This document shows positions 61,854-64,000 of a DNA stretch of 64,000 nt, one piece after another. Position numbers and translations under genes: made by a program. Every line of letters starts with the position of its first letter. The stretch's first letter is position 1. The notes under the pieces were generated by a model. That model was given only the letters and a program-made list of their open reading frames with translations, was not told the DNA's origin and made no database searches. The stretch is from Bacteroidetes bacterium UBA5697 (GTDB taxonomy: Bacteria; Bacteroidota; Bacteroidia; B-17B0; Aurantibacillaceae), in the NCBI GenBank assembly GCA_002420145.1, contig DIHL01000023.1, positions 340,610 to 404,609 of the forward strand, written 5' to 3'.

Positions 61854-62672
61854 TTACAACCCCAAATGTTTTGACTTTACGTCTTGTCCGAAAAACAAAG
61901 ACGCATGGCTATCAAATAACTCGGTACTATCAGTAGTTAAAAAATTTAAGGAGTTCGTTTTAGAAATTCGTGTTTCCATTTCGGGATGGCGAACTAAATA
62001 ATCTTTTAATCCTTCGGCAACAATATGTCCCTGAGTAAGTATTTGAACACCTTTAGGTAAATGTTTTTCGATGAGTGGTTTTAATAAAGGGTAATGTGTG
62101 CAACCCAAAATAACCGTGTCGATATTTTTTGATTGAGAAAATAAATGTTGCACATGTTTTTCTACAAAATAATTAGCTCCTACTCCATCTAACTCATTAT
62201 TCTCTATTAATGGAACCCACATAGGGCAGGCTTCCTGAAATACTTTGATATCTGGAAAAAACTTTTCAATCTCTATCACATACGATTGGGATGTTACTGT
62301 TCCACTCGTCGCAAAAATGCCAACTTCTTTTGTTTTAGTATAATTTCCAACAATTTCTGTAGTTGGTCTAATCACTCCCAACACTCTTTTATTTGGAGCT
62401 ATAATTGGTAAATCTTTTTGCTGAATGGTTCTTAAGGCTTTTGCCGAAGCTGTATTACAAGCTAATATTACTAATTCACAGCCCTGATCAAACAAGGCCT
62501 TTACACTTTGTAAAGTATACTCATAAACCGTATCAAAGGAACGGGAACCATAAGGAGCACGGGCATTATCGCCTAAATACAAATAATCGTATTGTGGTAA
62601 AGTATTCACTAATTCTTTCAAAATAGTTAAACCTCCATAACCCGAATCAAAGACTCCAATGGGTGAATATAT
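61854..62672 (-). CDS. murI: Glutamate racemase MurI (start codon unclear)
   Basis: MurI makes D-glutamate for peptidoglycan. Motifs: IGVFDSGYGGLTILKELV (catalytic Asp-Ser), YLYLGDNARAPYGSRSFDT, LVILACNTASAKALR (first catalytic Cys), and ILGCTHYPLLKPLIEKH (second Cys). The only standard start is a TTG at 62619-62621, which would remove the IGVFDSG segment. The frame stays open to a stop at 62712 and still encodes the conserved N-terminus, but has no ATG, GTG or TTG there. I extend it to an ATA at 62672; ATT at 62690 or CTG at 62696 would also serve. It may use a rare start codon, or a base may be missing or altered here. Divergent from the desaturase. Confidence 0.88.
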   Translation of the reverse strand: MYSPIGVFDSGYGGLTILKELVNTLPQYDYLYLGDNARAPYGSRSFDTVYEYTLQSVKALFDQGCELVILACNTASAKALRTIQQKDLPIIAPNKRVLGVIRPTTEIVGNYTKTKEVGIFATSGTVTSQSYVIEIEKFFPDIKVFQEACPMWVPLIENNELDGVGANYFVEKHVQHLFSQSKNIDTVILGCTHYPLLKPLIEKHLPKGVQILTQGHIVAEGLKDYLVRHPEMETRISKTNSLNFLTTDSTELFDSHASLFFGQDVKSKHLGL

Positions 62673-62731
62673 TTTTAGCTTCTTGATAATTAACAGTATT
62701 AGGAAACAAAATTAATCAAAACTCGGGTTTT

Positions 62732-62761
62732 TTGAGTATTTTTAGAAAATAAGTACTTTTG
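62732..62761 (+). promoter_or_regulatory. Promoter of the desaturase gene
   Basis: TTG at 62732-62734 and TACTTTTG at 62754-62761 with a 19-base spacer are a very good Bacteroidota promoter. The ATG is 25 bases downstream. Confidence 0.72.
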
Positions 62762-62785
62762 TACTTTTAAATAATTTAAAAAACT

Positions 62786-63901
62786 ATGGCATTTTCTCCT
62801 ATTCGCTTTATTGACAAAGACAAAGATAAGGCTCTTTTTTTCTCAACTCTTCGTAAACGTGTGGATGGTTACTTTAAAGAAAATAATATCTCAAAGCATT
62901 ACAATACCACAATGGTTGTAAAAACTATTATTTTAATTAGTGCTTACCTTCTTCCTTTTATTTACATTCTTGCATTTAATCCCTCTTTTAAAATTGCTTT
63001 GATATTATGGGCAATTATGGGCTTTGCACTATCAGGCGTAGGCATGAGTGTGATGCACGATGCAAATCATGGCGCTTATTCTACAAGCCATAAAGCTAAT
63101 TACTGGCTTGGTCATTCTTTAAATTTATTAGGCGGTTCTGTTTTTAACTGGAAATTACAGCACAATGTGATGCACCATACTTATACAAATATTATTGATT
63201 ATGATGATGATATTGCTGATAAGTTAATTTTAAAATTCAATCCTCACACTCAAGTAAAATGGTATCATAAATTACAATTTATTTATGCTTTTTTCTTTTA
63301 TGGTATCTTAACCTTATACTGGGCTCTTTTAAAAGATTTTATCCAGTTTCATAAATATACCAAGCAAGGCGTAAATACAAGTTCGAAAGAAGAAAACAGA
63401 ATTATTTGGCTTAAAATATTTTTAAGCAAAGTGGTTTATTGGGCTATTTTATTTGCATTGCCTGTTTTTGTATTTCATATTCCTTTCATTCAAATATTAT
63501 GGGGCTACTTATTAATGCAATTTATTTCGGGGGTTGTATTAACGGTTGTTTTTCAATTAGCTCATACAGTAGAAGGAACTACGCACCCTGTTCCAAACGA
63601 AAATTACACAATTGAAAATAACTGGGCGATTCATCAATTAAATACAACAGTTAATTTTTCTCGCAAAAACAAATGGATTTCTTGGTATGTTGGAGGATTA
63701 AACTTTCAAGTGGAACATCATTTGTTTCCTACCATTTGCCATGTTCATTACCCAGCTGTTTCGGAGATTGTAAAAGAAACTTGTGAAGAGTTTGGTGTAC
63801 CTTATTTAGAAAATCCAACTTTTATGTCGGCGCTTAAATCACATGTTAAAGCCATTATTAGTTTTGGGAAATTACCTGATATAAATGAGGCAATCGGGTA
63901 G
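62786..63901 (+). CDS. Membrane fatty acid desaturase
   Basis: 371 residues with four to six transmembrane helices. Histidine boxes that bind the di-iron centre are HDANH (91-95), HNVMHH (126-131) and VEHH (His 311-312 in LNFQVEHHLFPTICHVHYPA). The Q-V-E-H-H third box resembles front-end/acyl-lipid desaturases of the DesA3/linoleoyl-CoA type, but there is no cytochrome b5 domain. It should introduce a double bond into membrane acyl chains in the inner membrane; regiospecificity cannot be read. It has a promoter of its own and is divergent from murI. Confidence 0.9.
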   Translation: MAFSPIRFIDKDKDKALFFSTLRKRVDGYFKENNISKHYNTTMVVKTIILISAYLLPFIYILAFNPSFKIALILWAIMGFALSGVGMSVMHDANHGAYSTSHKANYWLGHSLNLLGGSVFNWKLQHNVMHHTYTNIIDYDDDIADKLILKFNPHTQVKWYHKLQFIYAFFFYGILTLYWALLKDFIQFHKYTKQGVNTSSKEENRIIWLKIFLSKVVYWAILFALPVFVFHIPFIQILWGYLLMQFISGVVLTVVFQLAHTVEGTTHPVPNENYTIENNWAIHQLNTTVNFSRKNKWISWYVGGLNFQVEHHLFPTICHVHYPAVSEIVKETCEEFGVPYLENPTFMSALKSHVKAIISFGKLPDINEAIG

Positions 63902-63943
63902 AAAGCTCAACACGGAGACACTGAGTATCAGAGATATTTAATA

Positions 63944-63974
63944 AAAAACCCTAGTCATAATTGATTAGGGTTTT
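63944..63974 (+). terminator. Terminator after the desaturase gene
   Basis: Arms AAAACCCTAGTCA and TGATTAGGGTTTT (one G-T pair) around a short loop, followed by CTTTTA. A short CACGGAGACACTGAG sequence before it (63911 onward) looks like another intergenic repeat fragment. Confidence 0.75.
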
Positions 63975-64000
63975 CTTTTAATAAAATATTTCAAAAAATT

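Overview
The window is a low-GC (roughly one third G+C by eye) bacterial chromosome segment with the marks of the phylum Bacteroidota. These are secreted proteins ending in type IX secretion (T9SS) type B sorting domains, a carboxypeptidase-regulatory/TonB-dependent receptor, a bacillithiol enzyme (BshC), TAnnTTTG-type promoter boxes, no visible Shine-Dalgarno sequences, and the coaX-outer membrane protein-lptC-ppiD neighbourhood. I cannot place it below phylum level from this sequence alone. Apart from phage-type domain homology in one ORF6N gene, I see no prophage, IS element, CRISPR array or rRNA. One tRNA (Phe) is present.

Layout. 1-3.0 kb: the N-terminal part of a secreted metalloprotease running off the left edge, a small membrane protein and bshC. 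3.2-9.8 kb: an operon that looks like a divergent MukBEF/MksBEF/Wadjet-type SMC complex, in the order kleisin-like F, small E-like, then a secreted DUF6624-like protein, then a 1228-residue SMC-like ATPase; no JetD-type nuclease follows. 9.9-11.4 kb: an ORF6N DNA-binding protein carrying a perfect 31-bp palindrome in its coding sequence, an intergenic hairpin repeat and a TauE/SafE transporter. 11.5-17.0 kb: an envelope-biogenesis block (ppiD-like foldase, a decayed flavoprotein, a small membrane protein, lptC, a beta-barrel protein, coaX). 17.1-24.3 kb: tRNA-Phe, a glycosyltransferase, a Bax-inhibitor-1 protein, a TonB receptor, dprA and a halogenase-like flavoprotein. 24.3-28.3 kb: a large T9SS-secreted protein. 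28.5-42.1 kb: a class A penicillin-binding protein, then a surface-glycan style region of multi-pass GT-C-like proteins, two tandem dolichol-phosphate-mannose-synthase-like GT2 enzymes and wecB. The two subunits of a 3-oxoacid CoA-transferase lie on either side of an inserted glycosyltransferase and lipoprotein. 42.1-50.4 kb: radC, an MFS exporter, a TIGR02757 protein, an OmpA/TPR/WD40-like (PorE-like) lipid-free envelope protein, an OppC-type permease, a GT2 enzyme and a flippase-like protein. 50.7-57.0 kb: a small secreted protein and a 1995-residue repeat adhesin with five tandem 79-residue units. 57.1-64 kb: ruvC, cdd, pdhA-pdhC, an enoyl-CoA hydratase family gene, murI and a fatty acid desaturase.

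Points most worth a second look: the SMC-like operon with an embedded exported protein; intergenic-repeat sequence that has become part of the pdhC interdomain linkers; the palindrome inside the ORF6N gene; the split scoA/scoB pair; the hierarchical duplication in the giant adhesin; and several genes (coaX, radC, ruvC, the oppC-like permease, and especially murI) that lack an ATG start.
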